Part shown: piece by piece, positions 7,020 through 14,595 of the stretch | Layout of the letters: each line of letters starts with the position of its first letter | Numbering within the stretch: the stretch's first letter is position 1 | Source: Alloprevotella sp. OH1205_COT-284 | GTDB lineage: Bacteria; Bacteroidota; Bacteroidia; Bacteroidales; Bacteroidaceae | Direction of reading: 5' to 3' | DNA: 40,876 nt | NCBI RefSeq assembly: GCF_003859795.1 | Contig: NZ_RQYI01000022.1 | Location: 1 to 40,876 of the forward strand | Program-made: the position numbers and the translations under genes | Notes under the pieces: generated by a model | What the model saw: the letters and a program-made list of their open reading frames with translations, nothing else | What the model was told of the DNA's origin: nothing | Databases searched by the model: none

Positions 7020-7892
7020 ATGAGTCTAAACATTGTTGTGCTTGCCAAGCAAGTGCCCGACACCCGAAACGTCGGCAAAGAGGCGATGACTCCGCAAGGC
7101 ACCGTAAACAGAGCGGCCTTGCCTGCCATCGTCAATCCGGAAGATTTGAATGCGCTCGAACTGGCTTTACGCTTGAAAGACAGTCATCCGGGCAGCGTTA
7201 TCACCATCGTGACAATGGGCTTGCCCAAAGCAGCCGAAGTTTTGCGCGAAGGACTTTATCGAGGTGCCGACCGCGGCATTTTGGTGACCGACCGTGCCAT
7301 GGCCGGTGCCGACTCGCTCGCCACGTCCTACGTTTTGTCGCAAACCATCCGAAAAATCGGCGTGCCCGACTTTGTCATCTGCGGACGCCAAGCCATCGAC
7401 GGCGACACGGCACAAGTCGGGCCGCAAGTGGCCGAAAAGCTCGGTCTTAACCAAGTGACTTACGTTGAACAGGTGGACGAGTTGAAAGACAACAGCATCA
7501 TCGTCACGCGGCGCATCGACGGAGGCGTCGAAAAGGTGAAAGCTCCGCTGCCGCTTCTGCTCACGGTGACGGGGTCTGCCGCCCCTTGCCGTCCGCGCAA
7601 TGCAAAGTTGCTGATGAAATACAAACGCGCCCTCGCCCCTTCCGAAAAGCCGGCCACCGGTTTGCCACACGCCGAAGAATACGAGAAGAAGCCTTATCTC
7701 ACACTGACGCAGTGGGGCGTGCCGGAGGTGGAGGCCGATTTGGCACAATGCGGCTTGGCCGGATCGCCCACCAAGGTGAAATCGGTGCAAAGCGTCGTGT
7801 TCAAAACGAAAGAAAGCAAACACCTCGGCAGCAGCGACGCCGAAATAGAAAACCTTATTGTAGAACTCCTTGAAAGCCACACCATCGGATAG
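7020..7892 (+). CDS. etfB: Electron transfer flavoprotein, beta subunit
   Basis: A 290-residue beta subunit (FixA/EtfB family). It binds AMP or FAD and carries electrons between a dehydrogenase and an acceptor in the cytoplasm. Visible marks: the N-terminal IVVLAKQVPDT, the conserved CGRQAIDGDTAQVGP (about 121-135) and the C-terminal adenine-binding region. etfA starts 2 nt after the stop and an acyl-CoA dehydrogenase follows, so the three form one operon. In butyrate-forming anaerobes this complex can couple crotonyl-CoA reduction to NADH oxidation, with or without ferredoxin (electron bifurcation). Which of these applies is inference. Confidence 0.95.
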   Translation: MSLNIVVLAKQVPDTRNVGKEAMTPQGTVNRAALPAIVNPEDLNALELALRLKDSHPGSVITIVTMGLPKAAEVLREGLYRGADRGILVTDRAMAGADSLATSYVLSQTIRKIGVPDFVICGRQAIDGDTAQVGPQVAEKLGLNQVTYVEQVDELKDNSIIVTRRIDGGVEKVKAPLPLLLTVTGSAAPCRPRNAKLLMKYKRALAPSEKPATGLPHAEEYEKKPYLTLTQWGVPEVEADLAQCGLAGSPTKVKSVQSVVFKTKESKHLGSSDAEIENLIVELLESHTIG

Positions 7893-7894
7893 CC

Positions 7895-8917
7895 ATGAAT
7901 AGTGTTTTTGTTTATTGCGAAATTGAGGGAACTCAAATCGAAGAAGTGAGCTTCGAACTGCTCACGAAAGGACGAAAATTGGCCGACGAATTGAATGTAC
8001 GCCTTGAAGCCGTTGTTGTCGGTGCCGATGTAAAAGGAGCGGTCGAGAAGCAGATCATGCCCTACGGCGTCGACGTGCTCCACATATTCGACGCTCCCCG
8101 GCTCTCTCCATACACGACGCGGCCGCACGCCTCCATTCTCATTCGTCTCTTTGAGAAAGAACAACCGCAAATCTGCCTGATGGGAGCAACCGCCATCGGC
8201 CGCGATCTGGGACCGCGCGTGAGTTCAGCCCTCACAAGCGGACTCACAGCCGACTGCACGGCGTTGAAAATCGGCGAGTACGACGACAAAAAAGCCGGCA
8301 AGCACTACGACAATCTTCTCTACCAGATTCGTCCGGCTTTCGGCGGCAACATCGTGGCTACCATCATCAATCCCGACAACCGCCCGCAGATGGCCACCGT
8401 CCGCTCCGGAGTGATGAAAGCCGAAGTGCGCGACGAAGCCTATCGGGGAGAGGTGATCTATCATGACGCGGAGGAGTACGTGAATGCCGAAGATTATGCC
8501 GTACAAGTGATTGATCGGCATGTAGAAAAGTCGAAGAACAATCTGAAAGGCGCTTCCATTATCGTGGCAGGAGGCTACGGGGTCGGTTCGAAGGAGAATT
8601 TCGACCTGCTTCGCCAACTGGCCGAAGAGCTTCACGGCGAAGTCGGCGCCAGCCGTGCCGCGGTCGACGCCGGCTATTGCGAACACGAATTGCAGATCGG
8701 TCAAACGGGTGTCACCATTCGTCCGAAAGTATATATCGCTTGTGGAATTTCGGGTGCCATTCAGCACGTTGCCGGCATGAAAGAGAGCGGCATCGTCATC
8801 TCCATAAACAACGATCCCAATGCTCCCATCAATGCCTTGGCCGACTATGTCATCACGGGCAACATTGAGGAAGTCGTGCCCAAAATGATTAAGTATTACA
8901 AGGAAAAAAGCATATAA
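7895..8917 (+). CDS. etfA: Electron transfer flavoprotein, alpha subunit
   Basis: A 340-residue alpha subunit (FixB/EtfA family). The C-terminal FAD domain is clear: VAGGYGVGSKENF (about 227), GASRAAVDAGY (about 250), QIGQTGVTIRPKVYIACGIS split over about 268-288, and the closing NNDPNAPI (about 308) with the DYVITGN segment. It pairs with the EtfB encoded 2 nt upstream. Length is normal and no extra ferredoxin domain is fused, unlike some bifurcating EtfA proteins of clostridia. It passes electrons to or from the acyl-CoA dehydrogenase encoded 15 nt downstream. Confidence 0.95.
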   Translation: MNSVFVYCEIEGTQIEEVSFELLTKGRKLADELNVRLEAVVVGADVKGAVEKQIMPYGVDVLHIFDAPRLSPYTTRPHASILIRLFEKEQPQICLMGATAIGRDLGPRVSSALTSGLTADCTALKIGEYDDKKAGKHYDNLLYQIRPAFGGNIVATIINPDNRPQMATVRSGVMKAEVRDEAYRGEVIYHDAEEYVNAEDYAVQVIDRHVEKSKNNLKGASIIVAGGYGVGSKENFDLLRQLAEELHGEVGASRAAVDAGYCEHELQIGQTGVTIRPKVYIACGISGAIQHVAGMKESGIVISINNDPNAPINALADYVITGNIEEVVPKMIKYYKEKSI

Positions 8918-8932
8918 TCCTCTTCTACCACT

Positions 8933-10642
8933 ATGGCAAATCACTATACAGAGCACCCCGAACTCAGGTTCGAGCTCAATCACCCCTTGATGAAGCGCAT
9001 CGTCGAACTTAAAGAGAGAGATTTTCGCGACAAAGACGAATACGACACGGCTCCGCTCGATTTTGAAGATGCAATGGACAATTACGACCGCGTGTTGGAC
9101 ATCGTGGGCGAAATATCGGGCACCATCATTGCCGACAATGCCGAAGGAGTAGACATCGAAGGGCCTCATCACGAAGGCTGCCGCGTGCGCTACGCTTCCG
9201 GCACTCAACGCAATTTGGACGCCATGGTCAGTGCCGGACTGAACGGCATGACGATGCCCCGACGCTACAACGGGTTGAACTTCCCCATCATGCCCTACAC
9301 CATGTGTGCCGAACTCGTCGCCGCGAGCGATGCCGGATTCGGCAACATCTGGTCGCTGCAAGACTGCATCGAAACGCTCTATGAATTCGGCAACGAGGAG
9401 CAACACGCACGTTTCATTCCGCGCGTGTCGGAAGGTGCAACGATGTCCATGGACCTCACCGAACCCGACGCCGGTTCCGACCTGCAAAGCGTGATGCTCA
9501 AAGCCACGTTTGACGAGGCCGAAAACTGCTGGCGACTGAACGGGGTGAAGCGTTTCATCACCAATGGCGATGCCGACATTCACCTTGTACTCGCCCGCTC
9601 GGAAGAAGGCACGACCGACGGCCGCGGCTTGTCGATGTTCATCTACGACAAACGCGACGGCGGAGTCGATGTGCGCCGCATCGAGCACAAGTTGGGCATT
9701 CACGGCAGCCCCACCTGCGAACTGGTTTACAAGAATGCGAAAGCCGAGCTTTGCGGTTCGACGCGCATGGGGCTTATTAAATACGTAATGGCACTGATGA
9801 ACGGGGCCCGCCTCGGCATCGCCGCGCAATCCGTAGGTCTTTCGCAGGCCGTCTACAACGAGGGGCTGGCCTATGCTCGCGAGCGCGAACAATTCGGAAA
9901 GCCCATCATTGAGATCCCCGCCGTCTACGAAATGCTGGCCAACATCAAAGCCAAGCTCGACGCCGGACGCGCCCTGCTCTATCACACGGCGCGCTGCGTA
10001 GACATCTACAAAACGCTCGAAGACACGTCGCGCGAACGAAAACTCACGCCCGAGGAGCGCAATGAGATGAAGCTCTACAACAAACTGGCCGACTCGCTCA
10101 CCCCCTTGGCCAAAGGAATGAATTCCGAGTATTGCAACCAAAATGCCTACGATGCCCTCCAAATTCACGGCGGTTCGGGTTTCATGATGGACTACCCCAT
10201 TCAGCGTTATGTCCGCGACGCACGAATCACCTCAATCTACGAGGGCACGACACAACTCCAAGTCGTGGCCGCCATACGCTTTGTGACCAACGGTTCGTAT
10301 CTGGCTCAAATGCGCGAACACGAAGCAGCAGAAGTATCCGAAGCCATGAAACCGCTACAACTTCAAGCCCGCAACATGGCCGACCGCTTCGAAGAAGCCG
10401 TCAATCGGGTGAAAGAGCTGAACAATCAGGAGTATCAAGACATCTGCGCCCGATCTTTGGTGGAAATGGCAGCCGACACACTGATGCTCCACTTCCTGCT
10501 CTACAATGCCACAAAGGCTCCCGAACTTTTCGAGAAGTCGGCACGCGTCTACGGCCGAATCGTTCACACCGAAGTGGCCAAGCATCACGCCTTTGTCATG
10601 TCGCTCTCACCCGAAGATCTCGACGCCTACCGCCACGCGTGA
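8933..10642 (+). CDS. Acyl-CoA dehydrogenase, long form with C-terminal extension; probably butyryl-CoA dehydrogenase
   Basis: A 569-residue FAD flavoprotein, longer than the ~380 residues of classical acyl-CoA dehydrogenases. The core is intact: SMDLTEPDAGSDL (about 170-182), FITNGDAD (about 206), AREREQFGKPI (about 312), NAYDALQIHGGSGFM (about 405-419). Catalytic Glu437 sits in IYEGTTQLQ, the position used by short-chain (butyryl) dehydrogenases. About 130 residues follow that Glu and form the helical C-terminal domain seen in the bacterial long-form subfamily. Gene order etfB-etfA-acd is the same as the set known in Porphyromonas gingivalis and fits reduction of crotonyl-CoA to butyryl-CoA. 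Chain-length specificity is inferred from context. Confidence 0.88.
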   Translation: MANHYTEHPELRFELNHPLMKRIVELKERDFRDKDEYDTAPLDFEDAMDNYDRVLDIVGEISGTIIADNAEGVDIEGPHHEGCRVRYASGTQRNLDAMVSAGLNGMTMPRRYNGLNFPIMPYTMCAELVAASDAGFGNIWSLQDCIETLYEFGNEEQHARFIPRVSEGATMSMDLTEPDAGSDLQSVMLKATFDEAENCWRLNGVKRFITNGDADIHLVLARSEEGTTDGRGLSMFIYDKRDGGVDVRRIEHKLGIHGSPTCELVYKNAKAELCGSTRMGLIKYVMALMNGARLGIAAQSVGLSQAVYNEGLAYAREREQFGKPIIEIPAVYEMLANIKAKLDAGRALLYHTARCVDIYKTLEDTSRERKLTPEERNEMKLYNKLADSLTPLAKGMNSEYCNQNAYDALQIHGGSGFMMDYPIQRYVRDARITSIYEGTTQLQVVAAIRFVTNGSYLAQMREHEAAEVSEAMKPLQLQARNMADRFEEAVNRVKELNNQEYQDICARSLVEMAADTLMLHFLLYNATKAPELFEKSARVYGRIVHTEVAKHHAFVMSLSPEDLDAYRHA

Positions 10643-10666
10643 CCGCCCCTTCGTAACCTCATTGAG

Positions 10667-10706
10667 AAACACCGCCAATGGCCTTTCATTGTCGGTGTTT
10701 TCTGTT
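10667..10706 (+). terminator. Terminator of the etfB-etfA-acd operon
   Basis: AAACACCGCCAATG (10667-10680) pairs with CATTGTCGGTGTTT (10687-10700) with one C-T mismatch, then TCTGTTGC. It lies 25 nt after the dehydrogenase stop and 30 nt before ttcA. Confidence 0.65.
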
Positions 10707-10729
10707 GCATTCTTTTCTTCTTTCTCTCC

Positions 10730-11458
10730 ATGAAAAAACATCCCACCCTCACGCGTATCCGCAAACGACTGCGCGAAGCCGTCCGTCAATACGCGCTCAT
10801 CGCCCCCGACGACAAGGTACTGATCGGACTGTCGGGCGGCAAAGACTCGCTTGCGTTGGTGGCACTGCTCGGCGAACTGCGACGACACTACAACCGCAAC
10901 TTTCATTTGGAGGCCGTGCATGTGAAAATGTCCAACATCAAATATGAAGCCGACTTCGATTTTCTGAAAAACTTTTGCGATCAGGCCGAAGTGCCCTTCA
11001 AGTTGTTGGAAGCAAGTTTCAAACCCGACACCGACACAAAGCGCACGCCCTGCTTCCTCTGTTCGTGGACACGCCGCAAAGCATTGTTCGAATATGCCCA
11101 ACAGGAGCATTTCAACAAAATAGCCTTGGGACATCATCAAGACGACATTCTCAAAACCGCCATGATGAACCTCACTTATTCAGGCTCCTTTTCCACCATG
11201 CCCGTACTCCTCCGGCTCGACAAGATGCCCATTACGATCATTCGCCCGCTGTGTCTGCAACACGAACAAGACTTGAGGGAATTGGCCGCTCTGCAACATT
11301 TTCGTCCGCTGCAAAAGGAGTGCCCCTACGATCGCGAAAGCACACGAAACAGCATTGACGAAGTGCTCTCCGCAATGGAACGCCTCAATCCCGAAAGCCG
11401 CTATTCTTTGTGGCACGCCCTCGAAAAAGAAGGAAAATTGGTTGAAAGCAACCGTTAA
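10730..11458 (+). CDS. ttcA: TtcA-family tRNA 2-thiocytidine(32) synthetase
   Basis: A 242-residue PP-loop ATPase. The PP-loop SGGKDS spans residues 35-40. Cys108 and Cys111 form the PCFLC motif and Cys198 (KECPYDRES) is the third conserved cysteine; in TtcA these three hold a [4Fe-4S] cluster. The GHHQDD motif is near 134-139. TtcA adds sulfur to cytidine 32 in the anticodon loop of certain tRNAs. It is somewhat shorter than E. coli TtcA (~310), as in many Bacteroidetes members. Its transcription appears separate from the etf operon because a terminator lies between. TtcA and TtuA-like proteins overlap in sequence, so the exact nucleotide modified is inferred. Confidence 0.85.
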   Translation: MKKHPTLTRIRKRLREAVRQYALIAPDDKVLIGLSGGKDSLALVALLGELRRHYNRNFHLEAVHVKMSNIKYEADFDFLKNFCDQAEVPFKLLEASFKPDTDTKRTPCFLCSWTRRKALFEYAQQEHFNKIALGHHQDDILKTAMMNLTYSGSFSTMPVLLRLDKMPITIIRPLCLQHEQDLRELAALQHFRPLQKECPYDRESTRNSIDEVLSAMERLNPESRYSLWHALEKEGKLVESNR

Positions 11459-11746
11459 AGCACTTTTTCAGACCATTTCCGCCCTCCAAAACGTCCCGAC
11501 CGAGACGAATAAACATCTGATATTCGGACTTCTTGTTTTAGTAAACGTATGGTTTTTCGGCAGTCTTATTTTGCACGTTCAAGGTATTCTCCCCAACAAC
11601 TCGCGTTGCATTTGCCGACAGCGACAACACGAGAGGAGGCATACACTTTTTCGGACCTACCGAAGAGCACTTTCGTTTCTACACGAGAAAACGATGTTTT
11701 TTGAACTAAAATATGTATAATTGTCAATGTTTCTATCTTGAAATAT
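11459..11746. other. Intergenic stretch between ttcA and trxA, no gene seen
   Basis: The gap between the ttcA stop and the thioredoxin start is 352 bases. I see no coding frame with recognisable content, no RNA gene and no copy of the interspersed repeat. The only signal is the trxA promoter box at 11747-11754. Confidence 0.6.
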
Positions 11747-11754
11747 TATCTTTG
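11747..11754 (+). promoter_or_regulatory. -7 box of trxA
   Basis: TATCTTTG matches TAnnTTTG exactly. The nearest upstream TTG (11721-11723) is 23 nt away, slightly too far for the usual 19-21. The leader would be about 50 nt. Confidence 0.6.
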
Positions 11755-11810
11755 CAAAGAAAATCAATTCTTAATAAGCAACATTTTATTCACATTTCAG
11801 TATCGTCATT

Positions 11811-12125
11811 ATGGCAGCAATAGTAAATACCCAAACATTCAAGGAACTCGTTCAAAAAGACAATCTTCTCGTCGTAGACTTCTACGCCACTTGGTGCGGT
11901 CCTTGCAAAAAGTTGGCTCCCGTTCTCGATGAAGTATCCCAAGAGTTTGAAGGAAAAGCCACTATCGTGAAGGTCGATGTAGACGAAAGCGAAGACCTCG
12001 CCGTCGAATTTGGCATTCGCACCATTCCCACCGTGTTGTTCTTCAAAGGAGGTCAAATCGTAGACAAATTTGTCGGTGCGGTTCCCAAATCCGAAATCGT
12101 CAGCAAAATACAAGCACTCCTTTAA
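11811..12125 (+). CDS. trxA: Thioredoxin
   Basis: A 104-residue single-domain thioredoxin with the active site WCGPC at residues 28-32 (redox cysteines 29 and 32). The buried Asp in VVDFYATW, the cis-proline in RTIPTVLFFKGG (about 74) and the usual length are all there. There is no signal peptide, so it works in the cytoplasm, reducing disulfides of ribonucleotide reductase, peroxiredoxins and similar partners. A small acidic protein gene begins 33 nt downstream and is likely co-transcribed. Confidence 0.95.
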   Translation: MAAIVNTQTFKELVQKDNLLVVDFYATWCGPCKKLAPVLDEVSQEFEGKATIVKVDVDESEDLAVEFGIRTIPTVLFFKGGQIVDKFVGAVPKSEIVSKIQALL

Positions 12126-12158
12126 TTTCCCCCTTTCCCTCTTTCTCAAAACACGCTT

Positions 12159-12491
12159 ATGGCAATTCTCGATGATGAATTGATGAACGACGCCCAATTT
12201 GACGCCGAAGTCATCACCTACGTTCGCAACTCTCTCCCCCAAGAACTCAAAGACAAGTTCGACGACGATCTTCTTTACTACTTCCACGACTTGCTGGAAG
12301 AATACTTGGCGGAAAGCGACACTTTGGAAGCCGAACCCGACGAAGACGGATTTGTCAATGTCGATGTCGAAAAAATCGCCGCTTATCTCAAAAAGCAAGC
12401 TAAAAAAGAGAAAGTCGGAGATTTCACCGAAGAAGAGTTGTTTTTCATCGTCAATGCCGAACTGTCCTTTGGCGACGATTTTGAAGAATAG
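12159..12491 (+). CDS. Small acidic protein of unknown function, downstream of trxA
   Basis: A 110-residue, highly acidic, all-helical-looking protein without signal peptide or cysteines. It starts MAILDDELMNDAQFD and ends GDDFEE; the middle LKDKFDDDLLYYFHDLLEEY is strongly helical. I do not recognise a named domain. Small acidic proteins following trxA occur in related genomes, from memory only. Lacking cysteines, it is not itself a redox protein. The start is fixed by position 33 nt after the trxA stop. It is followed by a short hairpin (12524-12542) and then by a repeat element. Confidence 0.75.
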   Translation: MAILDDELMNDAQFDAEVITYVRNSLPQELKDKFDDDLLYYFHDLLEEYLAESDTLEAEPDEDGFVNVDVEKIAAYLKKQAKKEKVGDFTEEELFFIVNAELSFGDDFEE

Positions 12492-12546
12492 CCTCTCCGT
12501 CCTCTCACATTGACACCTCCTAATTCTTCCTCTTAGGAAGAAAAAT

Positions 12547-13125
12547 CTACTCGGCACTTAGAAAATTCCAAATGCCGAGTAGAACAAACGATCACTGACC
12601 TAAGTTTTACAAGTTGGAGCTTGCGAAATTTAGGTCAGTGATCGTTTGTTCTACTTGTTACTCCGTTTACTCCACTCCTTTGGTAAGATACATTCCGACG
12701 CATAAAAAATATATTGGGACAAGCCGAAAAAGAAGTGAGGCCATTCTTCGTAAAAGAACAACTTTCAGCCCCTACCAAGAGTTTTTCTTATTTTTGCCTA
12801 CATTGTCTACACAATCCCTATTAAGCATCAGATATACAAATCGTTGCGCATGTAGACAATGCAAAAGAATAACTACATTCGTTGTTACAACCTACACTCT
12901 GTATCGGAAAGGCTTGCAGTTGCTCGAAATTGTCCGTGTAGGCAGTGTAGGTTTTGGGAAAATCTGTCTACATTCGTTTTCATCTGTGTATCATTGACTT
13001 AGCCTCTTTCAGTGTATATTGAAAAGCCGTCTGCATACACTTTTATTTTACTGAAATTCAGCGAAATAAAAGGATCTGTGTATGTTTTTCGACAATTTTG
13101 CAAAATGATCATTGGGGAAGCATAT
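12547..13125 (+). repeat. Interspersed TCTACA-rich element, copy B
   Basis: A non-coding repeat of about 580 bp in the convergent gap between the small acidic protein gene and ackA. The left end holds two inverted repeats: 12547-12556 with 12573-12582, and a perfect 26-bp pair 12578-12603 with 12630-12655. Then come the shared block ACTCCGTTTAC, the AGAGTTTTTCT block (about 12778), and TCTACA words on both strands. The 27-bp core identical in copies C and D is 12871-12897. Near the right end lie the palindrome CTGAAATTCAG and the shared AAAATGATCATTGGGGAAG. A 127-codon frame (12614-12997) is judged non-coding because substitutions relative to the other copies fall equally at all codon positions. 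Confidence 0.85.
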
Positions 13126-13175
13126 ATAACGGGTCTGCGAATAATCCTGACATTAGTGCCTTTCCACACCATATA

Positions 13176-13221
13176 AAGTGTGCCCGCTTCTCGATCTGTC
13201 AGATTGCGAAGCGGGCACTTT
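13176..13221 (-). terminator. Hairpin downstream of ackA, probable terminator
   Basis: TGCCCGCTTC (13181-13190) pairs with GAAGCGGGCA (13208-13217), and outer AAAGT/ACTTT pairs extend it past a 2-nt bulge. It is about 75 nt past the ackA stop on the minus strand. The U tract is weak. Confidence 0.6.
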
Positions 13222-13296
13222 GTGAAGAATGCTATTGTTGAGGAAGAAGAGATGAAACTATCTTCCTCTTGTTTCAGAGGTGCAATAAAGGAAAAC

Positions 13297-14493
13297 TTAT
13301 TGCTTTGTCACCAATTCGAGGGTGTCGGTGGCAATGAGCAATTCCTCATCGGTAGGTACGACAACAACTTTCACGCGGCTGTCTTCCGTGGAAATCACCT
13401 CTTCTTCGCCAAAGTTCTTTTTGTTCTTCTCGTAGTCGAGCTTTACGCCAATAAACTCCAAACCGGTGGTCGATCCGTAGCGCACATCCCATTGGTGCTC
13501 TCCCACTCCGGCCGTGAAGACGATGATGTCTACGCCACCCATGGCCGCAGCATAGGCTCCGATATACTTTTTGATGCGGTAGTTGTACATTTCCATGGCC
13601 AACACGGCTTTTTCGACGCCTTCGTTGGAGGCTTTTTCGATTTCGCGCATATCGCTCGAAATACCCGTGATGCCGAGTACCCCCGACTGCTTGTTGAGCA
13701 AATCGTTCATTTGGTCTGCGTCAAGTCCTTCTTGCTTCATGATGCTGAGCACGACGGAAGCATCAATGTCGCCGGAGCGCGTTCCCATCATCAAGCCTTC
13801 GAGCGGCGTGAGTCCCATGGAGGTATCCACACACTTTCCGCAGTCTATGGCAGATACGGAAGCTCCGTTTCCGATGTGGCAGGTAATGATTTTTTGCGTG
13901 GAAGGATCCTTTCCGAGCACTTCGCACACACGCTTTGCCACAAAACGATGGCTCGTTCCATGAGCTCCCCAGCGGCGGATGTTGTTTTCTTCGTAATATT
14001 TGTAAGGCACGGCATACATGTACGCACGGCGAGGCATTGTTTGGTGGAAAGAGGTGTCAAAAACAAACACGTTGGGGAGTTCGGGCAACATCTCTTTCAC
14101 AGCCTCATAGCCTTTGAGGTGAGCAGGATTGTGGAGCGGTGCAAGATCCATATAGGTCATCCATTCTTTCATCATTTCATCCGTGACAAGACGACTTTCG
14201 GTAAATCGTCCTCCGGCAACGATGCGATGACCGGCTGCAACGATTTCGTCAAGGCTTTTGATTGCGCCGTATTCCGGATGAAGCAACGTGTCGAACATCA
14301 TTTTGATACCCTCTGTGTGAGTCGGGCAGTCAAAATGGATCGTGCGTTTTTCACCATTGAGAGTGGCTTTGAGAAACGCACCGTCAAGACCTACGCGCTC
14401 AATGCCGCCGGCGGCGAGCACGCTCTGATCTTCCATTTTGTAGAGTTTGTATTTTATGGAACTTGATCCGCAATTGATAACAAGAACTTTCAT
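13297..14493 (-). CDS. ackA: Acetate kinase
   Basis: A 398-residue ASKHA-fold kinase making ATP and acetate from acetyl phosphate. Family signatures: LVINCGSSSIKYK at the N-terminus, GHRIVAGGRF (about 87-96), FDTSFHQTMP (about 144-153), GAHGTSHRFV (about 175-184), HIGNGASVSAI (about 206) and FTAGVGEH (about 325-332). The catalytic Asp in FDTSFH and His in GAHGTSH are present. It is 102 nt downstream of pta in the same direction. The pair is the classical acetate branch and gives substrate-level ATP during fermentation. Confidence 0.97.
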   Translation of the reverse strand: MKVLVINCGSSSIKYKLYKMEDQSVLAAGGIERVGLDGAFLKATLNGEKRTIHFDCPTHTEGIKMMFDTLLHPEYGAIKSLDEIVAAGHRIVAGGRFTESRLVTDEMMKEWMTYMDLAPLHNPAHLKGYEAVKEMLPELPNVFVFDTSFHQTMPRRAYMYAVPYKYYEENNIRRWGAHGTSHRFVAKRVCEVLGKDPSTQKIITCHIGNGASVSAIDCGKCVDTSMGLTPLEGLMMGTRSGDIDASVVLSIMKQEGLDADQMNDLLNKQSGVLGITGISSDMREIEKASNEGVEKAVLAMEMYNYRIKKYIGAYAAAMGGVDIIVFTAGVGEHQWDVRYGSTTGLEFIGVKLDYEKNKKNFGEEEVISTEDSRVKVVVVPTDEELLIATDTLELVTKQ

Positions 14494-14595
14494 GGAGTTT
14501 ATTTTTTAGAAGAGAAAGAATGAGAAAATTTGAGGGTGCTCAATGTCATAAAAGCGCAGCAGAAAAAGGCGCACGACATGAAGCTCAAAGGCAGT

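Noticed and set aside
8225-10168. 647-codon frame on the minus strand opposite etfA and the acyl-CoA dehydrogenase
   Set aside because: It lies wholly antisense to two well-supported genes, and its composition is what third-position bias of the sense genes produces. No recognisable domain.
12778-12830. TATTTTTG in copy B as a promoter inside the element
   Set aside because: The box is not kept in copies C and D, where the same place reads TTTTTTTG and ATTTTTAT. It is therefore probably a chance match.
12614-12997. Reading frames inside the repeats (also 21559-21819 minus and 32494-32712) that align with each other as peptides containing TTFVVTTYT
   Set aside because: The similarity comes from DNA-level homology of the element. 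Differences between copies fall at all codon positions, frames end at different points, they start only with TTG or in unaligned DNA, and the best conserved part is a DNA palindrome. I do not call them genes.
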